From contig PBNJ01000016.1 of the NCBI GenBank assembly GCA_002723075.1, positions 6,435 through 70,434 of the forward strand: a stretch of 64,000 nt of DNA, written 5' to 3'. This DNA comes from Flavobacteriaceae bacterium. GTDB lineage: Bacteria; Bacteroidota; Bacteroidia; Flavobacteriales; Flavobacteriaceae. Below the pieces are notes generated by a model. It was not told the origin of the DNA, ran no database searches, and saw only the letters and a list, made by a program, of their open reading frames with translations. Made by a program: the position numbers and the translations under genes. Each line of letters begins with the position of its first letter. Position 1 is the first letter of the stretch. Shown piece after piece: positions 29,238 through 42,198 of the stretch.

Positions 29238-32200
29238 AGCATTCTGCATATTTTTTTTAACAATGATTACTTCATGTAATCTAAAAACTCCTTTGTTTAC
29301 TGAAATTGATCCTCTTAAATCAGGAATTGATTTTATAAATGTAGTTGAAGATAATGAAAAGGTAAACATTCTTGACTATTTATATTTCTACAACGGAGGT
29401 GGTGTCGCTGCAGGTGACATTAATAATGATGGCCTAATTGACCTTTTTTTTGTATCAAATCTTGAGGAAAATAAACTTTACTTAAATAAGGGGGATTTTA
29501 AATTTCATGATATTAGTGAAAAAGCCAAAATTAAAGGAAAGTCAAGCTGGAATACAGGCGTTAGCATGGTTGATATTAATAATGATGGTTGGCTAGATAT
29601 TTATGTCTGTTCTGTTGTTGGTATTCATGGTTTTGTAGGACACAATGAGTTATATATCAATCAACAAGATGGTACTTTCAAAGAGCAAGCATCATCATAT
29701 GGACTAGCTATACAAAATTACTCAACATCATCAGCCTTTTTTGACTATGACAAAGATGGAGATTTAGATATGTACCTTCTTAATCACGGAATTCACAATA
29801 CTAGTAACTTTTTTGGAGTTGAACGTAGAGATAGCTATAATGAAATGAGCTCTGATAAATTCTACAAGAATGAAAATGGGCAATTTATAGATGTTACCAT
29901 GGAAACTAATCTTTTTGGTGGAGAGGTAGGCTATGGACTAGCTGTGTGCATAAATGATATTAACTCAGATGGGTGGGATGATATTTACGTGTCAAATGAT
30001 TTTTTTGAAGATGATTATTTATATATAAACCAAAAAAATGGGTCTTTTAAAGAACAATCTCATAAGTATTTGAGCCAAACAAGTCAGTTTTCAATGGGAA
30101 ATGACATATCTGATATCAATCATGACGGGTTGGTTGATATTATCACTCTGGATATGCTTCCAGAAGATGAAAAAGTATTAAAAAACTCACTTGGTGAAAT
30201 CAATTATAATTCCCTAGTCAGAAGAAAATCATTAGGATATAATTATCAATTTCCTAGGAATCATCTACAAATTAATACTGGAGTTGATAAGTTTTTTGAA
30301 ATTGGTCTTTTTTCAGGAATATCAGCCACTGATTGGAGTTGGGCTCCTGTTTTTGCGGATTTTGATAACGATGGATACAAAGATTTGGTCATTTCTAATG
30401 GAATTTATCGAAGACCAAATGATGCAGACTACATTAAATACGTCTCCTCTGAACAAATAAGAACTAAAATAAATAACACACGGCTAGTTGATAATCTAGC
30501 GTTAGAAAAAATGCCCCGAGGTGATGTAAGTAATTATTTTTTCAAAGGGAACAAAGACCTCCTTTTTGATAATGTTAGTGATGTATGGGTAAATCAAAAG
30601 CCTGGACTTAGCAATGGCGTTGTTAGCGCTGATTTAGATAATGATGGTGATCAAGATTTAGTATTTAACAATTTCAACTCTTCTGCTACCGTTTTGAAGA
30701 ATAATTCTAATAACAATAATTTTTTGAAAATTGAGCTCATTGGAGATGATAAAAATCATTTTGGAATTGGTACAAAAATTTATGCATACGCGAATAACGG
30801 AAAACTGTTTTACGAACAACTTCACACTACACGAGGGTTTTTATCAAGTTTTCCACATGAAATTAATATAGGATTAGGGCAATCTAAATTAGATTCTTTG
30901 TTAATAGTATGGCCTGATAAAAAAGAACAACATTTGTATGAATTTCCACAAAATAATATGTTATTATTAGATTACAAAAATGCTACCACAGCCTTAACAA
31001 AACCTCATTCAAAAAAATCTCAATTATTTACAAAACATTATTTTAATAAACTTTCTCACTTGAACACTGAAAAAAGCTTTCCAGAATTTAATCGAGAAAA
31101 ACTAATGCCATACGGAGTCACACAAGAGGGGTCACCTATTGCAGTTGCAGATGTAAATAATGATGGTAAAGACGATGTGTTTTTTGGTGCTAGTAAAGGT
31201 ATAGCCGCATCATTATTTATTAGTTCAAAAAATAATTTTACTAAAAGTTCGAGAACTCTTTTTGAATCTGAAAAACAATATGAGGATGTAGATGCCATAT
31301 TTAGAGATATTGATAATGATGGAGATTTGGATTTGTTTATTGTTTCTGGAGGTGGTGAATATCAAGGTAATTCGAAGTATAGTCGTGATAGAGTATACTT
31401 GAACGATGGTGAAGGAAGCTTTTCTAAAAATACTGAAGTATTACCTCAATACTATCATAACGGTTCAGTTGTAGTTTCTGATGATTTTGATAATGATGGA
31501 GATGAGGATTTTTTTGTGGGCTCAAGATCTGTAACAAATTCATTTGGTAAAATGCCAGAGTCATACCTTTTAGTTAACGAAAACGGCCGTCTAACAATTG
31601 ATTCAGATCAACCACTTAGTGATTGTGGTATGGTGACTGACGCACTTCTATTTGATTTTGACAATGATAATGATAAGGATCTGATTGTTGTAAGCGAATG
31701 GTCGGAAGTAAAGGCGTATATAAACAATAATGGGACTTTCGTAAACTATACAAAAAATATTTTTTCTGATACTCCAAAAGGTCTTTGGCAATCTGTTGAA
31801 ATATTTGATATAGACAAAGATGGGATTAATGAAATTGTGGTTGGGAATGTTGGATTAAATTCAAAATTCTCTGCCTCTGATTTAAATCCCTTAAAGATGT
31901 ATGTATTTGACTTTGATGAAAATGGACAAACAGAAAGTATTGTAGCTGTAGCTAAAGAAGATAATTATTACACAATTGACTCAAAAGATAAGTTGCAAAG
32001 TCAAATGCCTGAACTTATAAGAAAAAAGTTTAACTCATATAATGATATTTCAGGAAAAACAGTTTCTGATATTTTTGGATATTCTATATTAAATAAAGCT
32101 GATTTACATCTAGTGAATGAGTTGCAAAGTGGATATTTTAAAATGATTGATAATAAATATAAATTTTTCCCATTTCCATCTGAATTTCAATGGGGACCAA

Positions 32201-32478
32201 TATCAAATATTAAAAAACTACTTATTAGAGGTATCCCACATATTATTATTACAGGTTCTAAATCTGACTTACCACCATATCAAGGGCTTTGGATATCTCA
32301 AAAAGGTTTTTTAATAGAAAGTCTTGATAAGTATAGTCAATTACATGAAAATGGATTAGAAATTATTCACAAGGAATTGACAGATATAGAGACTATGACA
32401 ATTAATAAAAGAAGTTTTTTAATGACTGGTATTTCGAATGAAAAAATAGAATTTTATAACTACAATAAAACAGAATGA
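29224..32478 (+). CDS. VCBS/FG-GAP repeat lipoprotein with ASPIC/UnbV region (paralogue of the preceding gene)
   Basis: Lipobox ITSC; GDINNDGLIDLFF, DINNDGWLDIYVC, DYDKDGDLDMYLL; LGQSKLDSLLIVWPDKKEQ. ATG at 29224 overlaps the end of the previous gene. Confidence 0.9.
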   Translation: MLQNKAFCIFFLTMITSCNLKTPLFTEIDPLKSGIDFINVVEDNEKVNILDYLYFYNGGGVAAGDINNDGLIDLFFVSNLEENKLYLNKGDFKFHDISEKAKIKGKSSWNTGVSMVDINNDGWLDIYVCSVVGIHGFVGHNELYINQQDGTFKEQASSYGLAIQNYSTSSAFFDYDKDGDLDMYLLNHGIHNTSNFFGVERRDSYNEMSSDKFYKNENGQFIDVTMETNLFGGEVGYGLAVCINDINSDGWDDIYVSNDFFEDDYLYINQKNGSFKEQSHKYLSQTSQFSMGNDISDINHDGLVDIITLDMLPEDEKVLKNSLGEINYNSLVRRKSLGYNYQFPRNHLQINTGVDKFFEIGLFSGISATDWSWAPVFADFDNDGYKDLVISNGIYRRPNDADYIKYVSSEQIRTKINNTRLVDNLALEKMPRGDVSNYFFKGNKDLLFDNVSDVWVNQKPGLSNGVVSADLDNDGDQDLVFNNFNSSATVLKNNSNNNNFLKIELIGDDKNHFGIGTKIYAYANNGKLFYEQLHTTRGFLSSFPHEINIGLGQSKLDSLLIVWPDKKEQHLYEFPQNNMLLLDYKNATTALTKPHSKKSQLFTKHYFNKLSHLNTEKSFPEFNREKLMPYGVTQEGSPIAVADVNNDGKDDVFFGASKGIAASLFISSKNNFTKSSRTLFESEKQYEDVDAIFRDIDNDGDLDLFIVSGGGEYQGNSKYSRDRVYLNDGEGSFSKNTEVLPQYYHNGSVVVSDDFDNDGDEDFFVGSRSVTNSFGKMPESYLLVNENGRLTIDSDQPLSDCGMVTDALLFDFDNDNDKDLIVVSEWSEVKAYINNNGTFVNYTKNIFSDTPKGLWQSVEIFDIDKDGINEIVVGNVGLNSKFSASDLNPLKMYVFDFDENGQTESIVAVAKEDNYYTIDSKDKLQSQMPELIRKKFNSYNDISGKTVSDIFGYSILNKADLHLVNELQSGYFKMIDNKYKFFPFPSEFQWGPISNIKKLLIRGIPHIIITGSKSDLPPYQGLWISQKGFLIESLDKYSQLHENGLEIIHKELTDIETMTINKRSFLMTGISNEKIEFYNYNKTE

Positions 32479-33338
32479 AAAAATTAAGAATAAAATCAAT
32501 TATTTCTATTATTTGTTTTTCTGTTGGCTTGGCTATTTTTATATATCTTTTTTTTATGCCATATGCATATGTTGTAAATTTTAAAACAAGTCAATCACCA
32601 ATTTCTGTATATAGTTTTGTTCACGAAAACACATTAGATATTTATGAAAATGAAAAAGGAATTTATTTTACCCAAATTTTGAAAAATGAGGATACACAAC
32701 TTCACTGGAGAGTTGAATCTGGTAATAAAGGGTCCGATGTTCAAATAAAGATTGTATTTAATGAATCTAACTTAAAAGAAAAGATTCGAATTTTAACTTT
32801 TAGGTCCTCTTTATTGGAGAAAATATTAAAACGTATCAAAAAAATGTATAAGTCAATGAGTGATGACTTTAAATCATTTAGTTGGACCACGCCATTAAAA
32901 AATAAATTACCTGAAATTAATTGTTTGTGCGTTCAATTAGACTCCAAAATTAGAGAAAAACCAAAATTAATGAATCAAAATGTTGACTTGCTTGCGTATC
33001 ATTCACAAAATAAGTCAAAGCTTCCTCCAAAATTATATATAAACGATATTGATTTTATTAATCAAAAGTTTTCGTACGAATTTTGTTTTCCAATTGGAAA
33101 AAGTGGTGTTTATAAGCCATTACCCGAGGAATTCTACATTAAAAAACAAATTGTGAGTACTTCACATTCAATAGATTTTTATGGTAACTTTGCTGCAACT
33201 CAGCGTTTTTGGGCCAAACTTTATGATTCTTTAAGACTTGAAAATGATAAAATAGATTATCCCGTGGTTGAAGAGTTTTTAGACAGCCCTTTTTCAGGGA
33301 AAGATGACAAGGAATGGAAATCTAAATTATATTTTTAA
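32475..33338 (+). CDS. Membrane-anchored protein with C-terminal GyrI/AraC effector-binding-like domain
   Basis: N-terminal TM segment; C-terminal GNFAATQRFWAKLYDSLRLENDKIDYPVVEEFLDSPFSGKDDKEWKSKLYF resembles GyrI-like ligand-binding domains. ATG overlaps the previous stop codon. Confidence 0.5.
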   Translation: MKKLRIKSIISIICFSVGLAIFIYLFFMPYAYVVNFKTSQSPISVYSFVHENTLDIYENEKGIYFTQILKNEDTQLHWRVESGNKGSDVQIKIVFNESNLKEKIRILTFRSSLLEKILKRIKKMYKSMSDDFKSFSWTTPLKNKLPEINCLCVQLDSKIREKPKLMNQNVDLLAYHSQNKSKLPPKLYINDIDFINQKFSYEFCFPIGKSGVYKPLPEEFYIKKQIVSTSHSIDFYGNFAATQRFWAKLYDSLRLENDKIDYPVVEEFLDSPFSGKDDKEWKSKLYF

Positions 33339-33345
33339 AACAGCT

Positions 33346-34689
33346 ATGCTTCACAGTACTATACCTAAGCTAACTTTTATTTTATTTAAAATCTCAATAG
33401 TTTGTTTATTATTTTCTTGTAATCCCAAAACTACAGAATATAAGCAACTAGAAAACCCTGATTTTTTTCGTGAGGCTGTACAAAACCTCACAGATATTTC
33501 GGTATATGATATTTTTTCCCCCCCTGTTGCATCCAGGGTTTATGTCTATCCAAGTATTGCAGCATATGAAGTGATTGCAAGCGCCTATCCTGATCGATAT
33601 CAATCCTTAGCTGGGCAGTTGAACGGGTTGACTGAAAGTCCTGAAATCTCAGTGAACGTAAACCCGTATTTGGCAGCGATATACGCTTACAATATTGTTG
33701 GTAAAACATTAATTTTTTCCGAAGACAAAATGACTGATTTTCAAAATCAGTTTGAGCAACGTTTAATCGATTTATCAATTCCACGTCGAATTCGAAAAAA
33801 TTCTATGAGATATGCTGAAAAAGTATCTTCACATATTTTGAAATGGTCAAAAACGGACAATTACCACCAGACAAGAACCTTTCCAAAATACACCGTACTT
33901 GAAGAGGACAATTATTGGAAACCCACCCCACCCGATTACATGGATGGAATCGAACCGAATTGGGATCAAATCAGAACCTTGGCAATCGACAGTTCTTCCC
34001 AATTCAGTCCAAAACCTCCTCTGAAATTTGATCTCAGCAAAGGAAGTCCTTTTCAAAAACAATTATTTGAAGTTTATGAAGTGGGAAAAACATTAAGTAC
34101 ACAACAGCGTGATATTGCGAATTTCTGGGATTGTAACCCTTATGTGACTTACCATAAAGGACATGCGATGTTTGCAACAAAAAAAATTACTCCCGGAGGA
34201 CATTGGATTGGAATCACTTCAATTGCTTCAAAAAAAGCTAACAGTGACTTTACAGAAACTGTGGCTGCATTTGCTGAAGTCAGTATCGCACTGTTTGATG
34301 CCTTTATCAGCTGCTGGGATGAAAAATGGAAAACCTTGGTTGTTCGTCCAGAAACACTCATTAATAAATACTATGATGAGGATTGGCTGCCTGTCCTACA
34401 AACACCCCCCTTTCCAGAGTATACAAGTGGTCATTCCGTAATATCAACAGCATCTGCTGAAGTTTTGACAAAACGCTTTGGAAATTCATTTCCATTTTTA
34501 GATACAACCGAAGTTCGATACGGTTTACCCGCAAGGCACTTTAAATCTTTTTTACAAGCTGCAGACGAAGCTGCCATTTCTAGGCTTTATGGTGGAATTC
34601 ATTACCGCATGGCGATTGATCAAGGTGTGGTTCAAGGCAGAAAAGTTGGTCAGTATATCAACCAAAATATTATTACAGAAAAAATCTAA
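33346..34689 (+). CDS. Vanadium-dependent haloperoxidase-like / PAP2 superfamily lipoprotein
   Basis: Lipobox LFSC. Complete VHPO/PAP2 signature: KWKTLVVRP (Kx6RP), PEYTSGHS (PSGH-like), SRLYGGIHYRMAID (SRx5H). ATG at 33346 chosen rather than 33304. Confidence 0.88.
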   Translation: MLHSTIPKLTFILFKISIVCLLFSCNPKTTEYKQLENPDFFREAVQNLTDISVYDIFSPPVASRVYVYPSIAAYEVIASAYPDRYQSLAGQLNGLTESPEISVNVNPYLAAIYAYNIVGKTLIFSEDKMTDFQNQFEQRLIDLSIPRRIRKNSMRYAEKVSSHILKWSKTDNYHQTRTFPKYTVLEEDNYWKPTPPDYMDGIEPNWDQIRTLAIDSSSQFSPKPPLKFDLSKGSPFQKQLFEVYEVGKTLSTQQRDIANFWDCNPYVTYHKGHAMFATKKITPGGHWIGITSIASKKANSDFTETVAAFAEVSIALFDAFISCWDEKWKTLVVRPETLINKYYDEDWLPVLQTPPFPEYTSGHSVISTASAEVLTKRFGNSFPFLDTTEVRYGLPARHFKSFLQAADEAAISRLYGGIHYRMAIDQGVVQGRKVGQYINQNIITEKI

Positions 34690-34730
34690 ACTCAAACGCA
34701 TACTTTTTTTGTAAAAATCAAGTTATTACG

Positions 34731-34740
34731 AAAACGTTTT
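34731..34740. promoter_or_regulatory. Candidate LacI-family operator core upstream of the MFS-GH operon
   Basis: Perfect palindrome AAAACGTTTT with central CpG, in TTACGAAAACGTTTTAGTTT, 69 nt upstream of the start codon. Confidence 0.45.
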
Positions 34741-34808
34741 AGTTTATTTTTTTTTGTGTTTAGGGTTTCCTAAACATAGTTATTTAATAGTTTGCCTATC
34801 TTGAATTC

Positions 34809-36160
34809 GTGAAAAAATCATTGAATTTTTGGCAAATCATTAATATGAATATTGGATTTTTTGGAATCCAATTTAGTTTTGGTTTGCAACAAAGCAATAT
34901 GAGCCCCATTTATAAATATTTAGGGGCAGAGGAGTCAGAATTGCCAATTCTTTGGCTAGCTGGACCAGTAACAGGACTTATTGTTCAGCCAATTATAGGA
35001 GCAATCAGCGATGGCACTTGGAGTCCAAAGTGGGGTCGGCGAAAACCATTCTTTTTAATTGGAGCTATTGTTGCAAGTATCTCCCTTGTTCTAATGCCCT
35101 TTTCCTCTACGATATGGATGGCAGCTGGATTACTCTGGATTTTAGATGCTGCAAATAATATCGCTTTAGAACCATATCGAGCTTTTGTCTCAGACAAGCT
35201 TCCTGAAAAACAGTATTCATTTGGCTTTCTTATACAAAGTTTTTTTACAGGGCTAGGAATCACCCTTGCTAACTTTACTCCCGCTATTCTTGTGATGCTT
35301 GGTTTCTTAACAATGAATGATAAGTTAGAAAATGGAATTCCTCTTGTCACTTACTATGCTTTTTTTGTTGGTGCAGCAGCATCTCTAATTACGATTTTAA
35401 TTACAGTTCTTACCACCTCAGAAATACCCCCTAGTGAAGCTGAAGAAAAGCAATTGAAAGAACAAAAAAAAGAAGGTAGAATTATTCAACGTACATGGAA
35501 TGATATTGTGGGTGCATTATATGAAATGCCAACCCCTATGAAACAACTTATACCTGTCATGTTTTTTTCATGGTATGCAATGTTTTGCTATTGGCAATAC
35601 CTCACTTCATGTTTATCTTTATCTCTATACAATACTACAGATCAAGCATCCCCATATTACGCACAAGCCCAGCTACTAACTGGAAACCTAAACGGGACTT
35701 ATAATATTGTTTGTGTTTTTGTTGCTTTTGCAATGATACCTATTGCGCGTTTTCTCAGAGCAAAAGTTCTGCATTGCATCAGTCTAGTTATTGGAGGAAT
35801 TGGGCTTTTGAGTATTCCAAGCTTAAGTGATCAAGTCGAGATATTATCGATTACAAACCCTTTTGGAAGTGGGAGAATTATCATTTCGCAGATATATCTA
35901 TATGCGATTGCTTTAGGGATAACCTGGGCATCCATGATGTCAATGCCATATCAAATTGTTGCGAGCTCAATCCCAAAAAATAAAATGGGGGTTTATATGG
36001 GTATTTTTAATATGTTTATTGTCATTCCTATGATTATACAAATCATTACTATTCAGTTTGGTGTTTATGATTTGTTGGGAGGAAACCCCATAAACGTAGT
36101 TTTATTGGGTGGCGTTTTTCTTATTTTAGGTGGGCTATCTTCTTTAAGGATTAATCAAAA

Positions 36161-36164
<4 letters not shown>
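34809..36164 (+). CDS. MFS/GPH-type disaccharide transporter, sucrose/maltose transporter (SLC45/SUT)-like
   Basis: 12-TM-like; WGRRKPFFLIGAIVASISLVLMPFSS, GLQQSNMSPIYKYLGAEESELPILWLAGPVTGLIVQPIIGAISD; MTPMSMPYQ-like TWASMMSMPYQIV. GTG start. Confidence 0.85.
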
Positions 36165-40155
<3,991 letters not shown>

Positions 40156-40158
40156 ATC

Positions 40159-42198
40159 ATGAAATCACTATTTTATAAAATTTTTTTAGTGCCGGTATTC
40201 TGTGTTTCTGTTCATGGTCAAAGCCATGAAAATTCTCCATGGCATATTACTGCAAAAAATATTGACACGAATAATTACTATGGGATAACTGTCGCAAATG
40301 GGGTTGTGGGGATGGTTTCATCTCCGCAACCACTAAAAGTTGAAGAAGTAATTCTGAATGGTGTATATGATTATTATCAACGTGGACGTGTCAGCAACAT
40401 TCTCAAAACCTTTAGTCATATGAATATGCATTTAGAGGTTGATGGTGTCAGAGTGGAACAAAATAATGTTGATGATTTTCAGCAGCATGTTAATATGAAG
40501 AGGGCTGAATTTATTACAACCTTTTCTGTTAAAAATAAAGTTAATGTGATTCATAAGCTCGTTTCGCTCCGCAACCTTCCTTATACTGCAATGAGTATTG
40601 TTGAGATCACTGCTCTAGATGATGTACTTATCACGCCCATTAATTATATAGAATCCCCAAATCATATTTCAGATGTAAGAAATCTATATGCAGAAATCGA
40701 TCGTCCACACGTGCTTATTCCGTTAATGACATCCGTTGGATTCAGCCCAGGAAAGAAAACAATTGCTGCTTCAACCTCATTTATTTTTCCAGAAAAACAC
40801 GATGAGGAACCAAAGATCATACATGAAGACTGGGATTACAATATGCATTTAATGAAATTTAAAAAACGGTTAGTAAAAGGAGAAACTTACCAGTTTGCAT
40901 TAGTCGGTTCGGTCATTTCTTCTGTTCACAACAACGACCCACATAATGAGGCAGAAAGACTAACATTATATGCAAAATTAGAAGGAATTGCCCGTCTATA
41001 TTCCTCTCATGTTCAAGCATGGAAAAAATTATGGGAAAGCGATATCATTATTGAAGGCGATTTACGTTCACAAAGAGCTGTTAGGTCAGCACTTTATCAT
41101 TTGTATTCGTTTGCAAGAGAAGGAACATCATATTCGTTATCACCCATGGGGCTTTCTGGACTTGGTTACAATGGCCATGTTTTTTGGGATACTGAGCTAT
41201 GGATGTATCCACCTCTACTAATCTTGCAGCCTGAAATTGCAAAATCCATTTTAGAGTATAGGTTCGAACGACTCCAAGCAGCTAAGGAAAATGCATTTGC
41301 ACATGGCTACCAAGGAGCTATGTTTCCTTGGGAGTCTGCTGAGGATGGATCAGAGGACACTCCAGTTTGGGCTCTAACAGGCCCCTTTCAACAACACATT
41401 ACGGCTACTGTAGGTTGGGCTTTTTGGAAATATTTTGAAGTTACAAAAGATTTAGAATGGCTTAGAAGTAGAGGTTACCCCGTGCTTAAAGAAGTCGCAA
41501 CATTTTGGTCAAGTCGTGTAGAGAGAGCGCATGAAGGTCGTTATGAAATAAATAATGTAATTGGTGCCAACGAGTGGGAAGAAAATATCGATAACAATGC
41601 TTTCACAAATGGTATGGTAAAAACAGTCATGGAATATGCTAGTTTAGCGGCAGAAGCATTGGGAAAAACCCCACCTGCTGACTGGAGGCATGTAGCACAG
41701 CGCATTCCTATTCTTACATTTGAAGATGGTACTACTAAAGAAAACGAAACTTATGCTGGGCAATTAATTAAACAAGCAGATGTAAACCTGCTAGCATATC
41801 CGCTAAAAATCATCTCTGATTCGGATAACATACGGCAAGATGTCAACTACTATGCACCTAGACTGGATCCAGGAGGCCCTGCAATGGGCAATGCCATTCT
41901 CTCAGTACTAATGGCAAGATTAGGTGATCCCAAAAAATCATTTCAATTTTTTGAGGACAGCTATCAGCCTAATGAATTACCTCCATTCAATGTAATTGCT
42001 GAAACTGCAGGTGGTACAAATCCTTACTTTGCAACAGGTGCTGGAGGTATGTTACAAGCTGTTATTTTCGGTATTGGCGGTCTAGACATTACTGGAAATG
42101 GCGTACAGCAGCTAAAAACAAGCCTCCCCAAGAATTGGAAAAGCCTTCGTTTGACTGGAATAGGAAAAGAAGAATCAACTTTTATCGTAAAACAATGA
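40159..42198 (+). CDS. Secreted glycoside hydrolase family 65 protein (probable alpha-glucosidase)
   Basis: Signal peptide; GHVFWDTELWMYPPLLILQPEIAKSILEYRFERL; GAMFPWESAEDGSEDTP; acid region IGANEWEENIDNNAFTNGMV; IAETAGGTNPYFATGAGGMLQAVIFGIGG. Confidence 0.92.
   Translation: MKSLFYKIFLVPVFCVSVHGQSHENSPWHITAKNIDTNNYYGITVANGVVGMVSSPQPLKVEEVILNGVYDYYQRGRVSNILKTFSHMNMHLEVDGVRVEQNNVDDFQQHVNMKRAEFITTFSVKNKVNVIHKLVSLRNLPYTAMSIVEITALDDVLITPINYIESPNHISDVRNLYAEIDRPHVLIPLMTSVGFSPGKKTIAASTSFIFPEKHDEEPKIIHEDWDYNMHLMKFKKRLVKGETYQFALVGSVISSVHNNDPHNEAERLTLYAKLEGIARLYSSHVQAWKKLWESDIIIEGDLRSQRAVRSALYHLYSFAREGTSYSLSPMGLSGLGYNGHVFWDTELWMYPPLLILQPEIAKSILEYRFERLQAAKENAFAHGYQGAMFPWESAEDGSEDTPVWALTGPFQQHITATVGWAFWKYFEVTKDLEWLRSRGYPVLKEVATFWSSRVERAHEGRYEINNVIGANEWEENIDNNAFTNGMVKTVMEYASLAAEALGKTPPADWRHVAQRIPILTFEDGTTKENETYAGQLIKQADVNLLAYPLKIISDSDNIRQDVNYYAPRLDPGGPAMGNAILSVLMARLGDPKKSFQFFEDSYQPNELPPFNVIAETAGGTNPYFATGAGGMLQAVIFGIGGLDITGNGVQQLKTSLPKNWKSLRLTGIGKEESTFIVKQ

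Noticed and set aside
26100-32000. Repeated short motifs that could look like a DNA repeat array
   Set aside because: They are protein-level VCBS/FG-GAP repeats (DxDNDG loops) with variable nucleotide sequence and spacing; not CRISPR or tandem DNA repeats.
34985-35350. 121-aa minus-strand ORF
   Set aside because: Antisense to the MFS transporter; no motifs and no independent regulatory signals.
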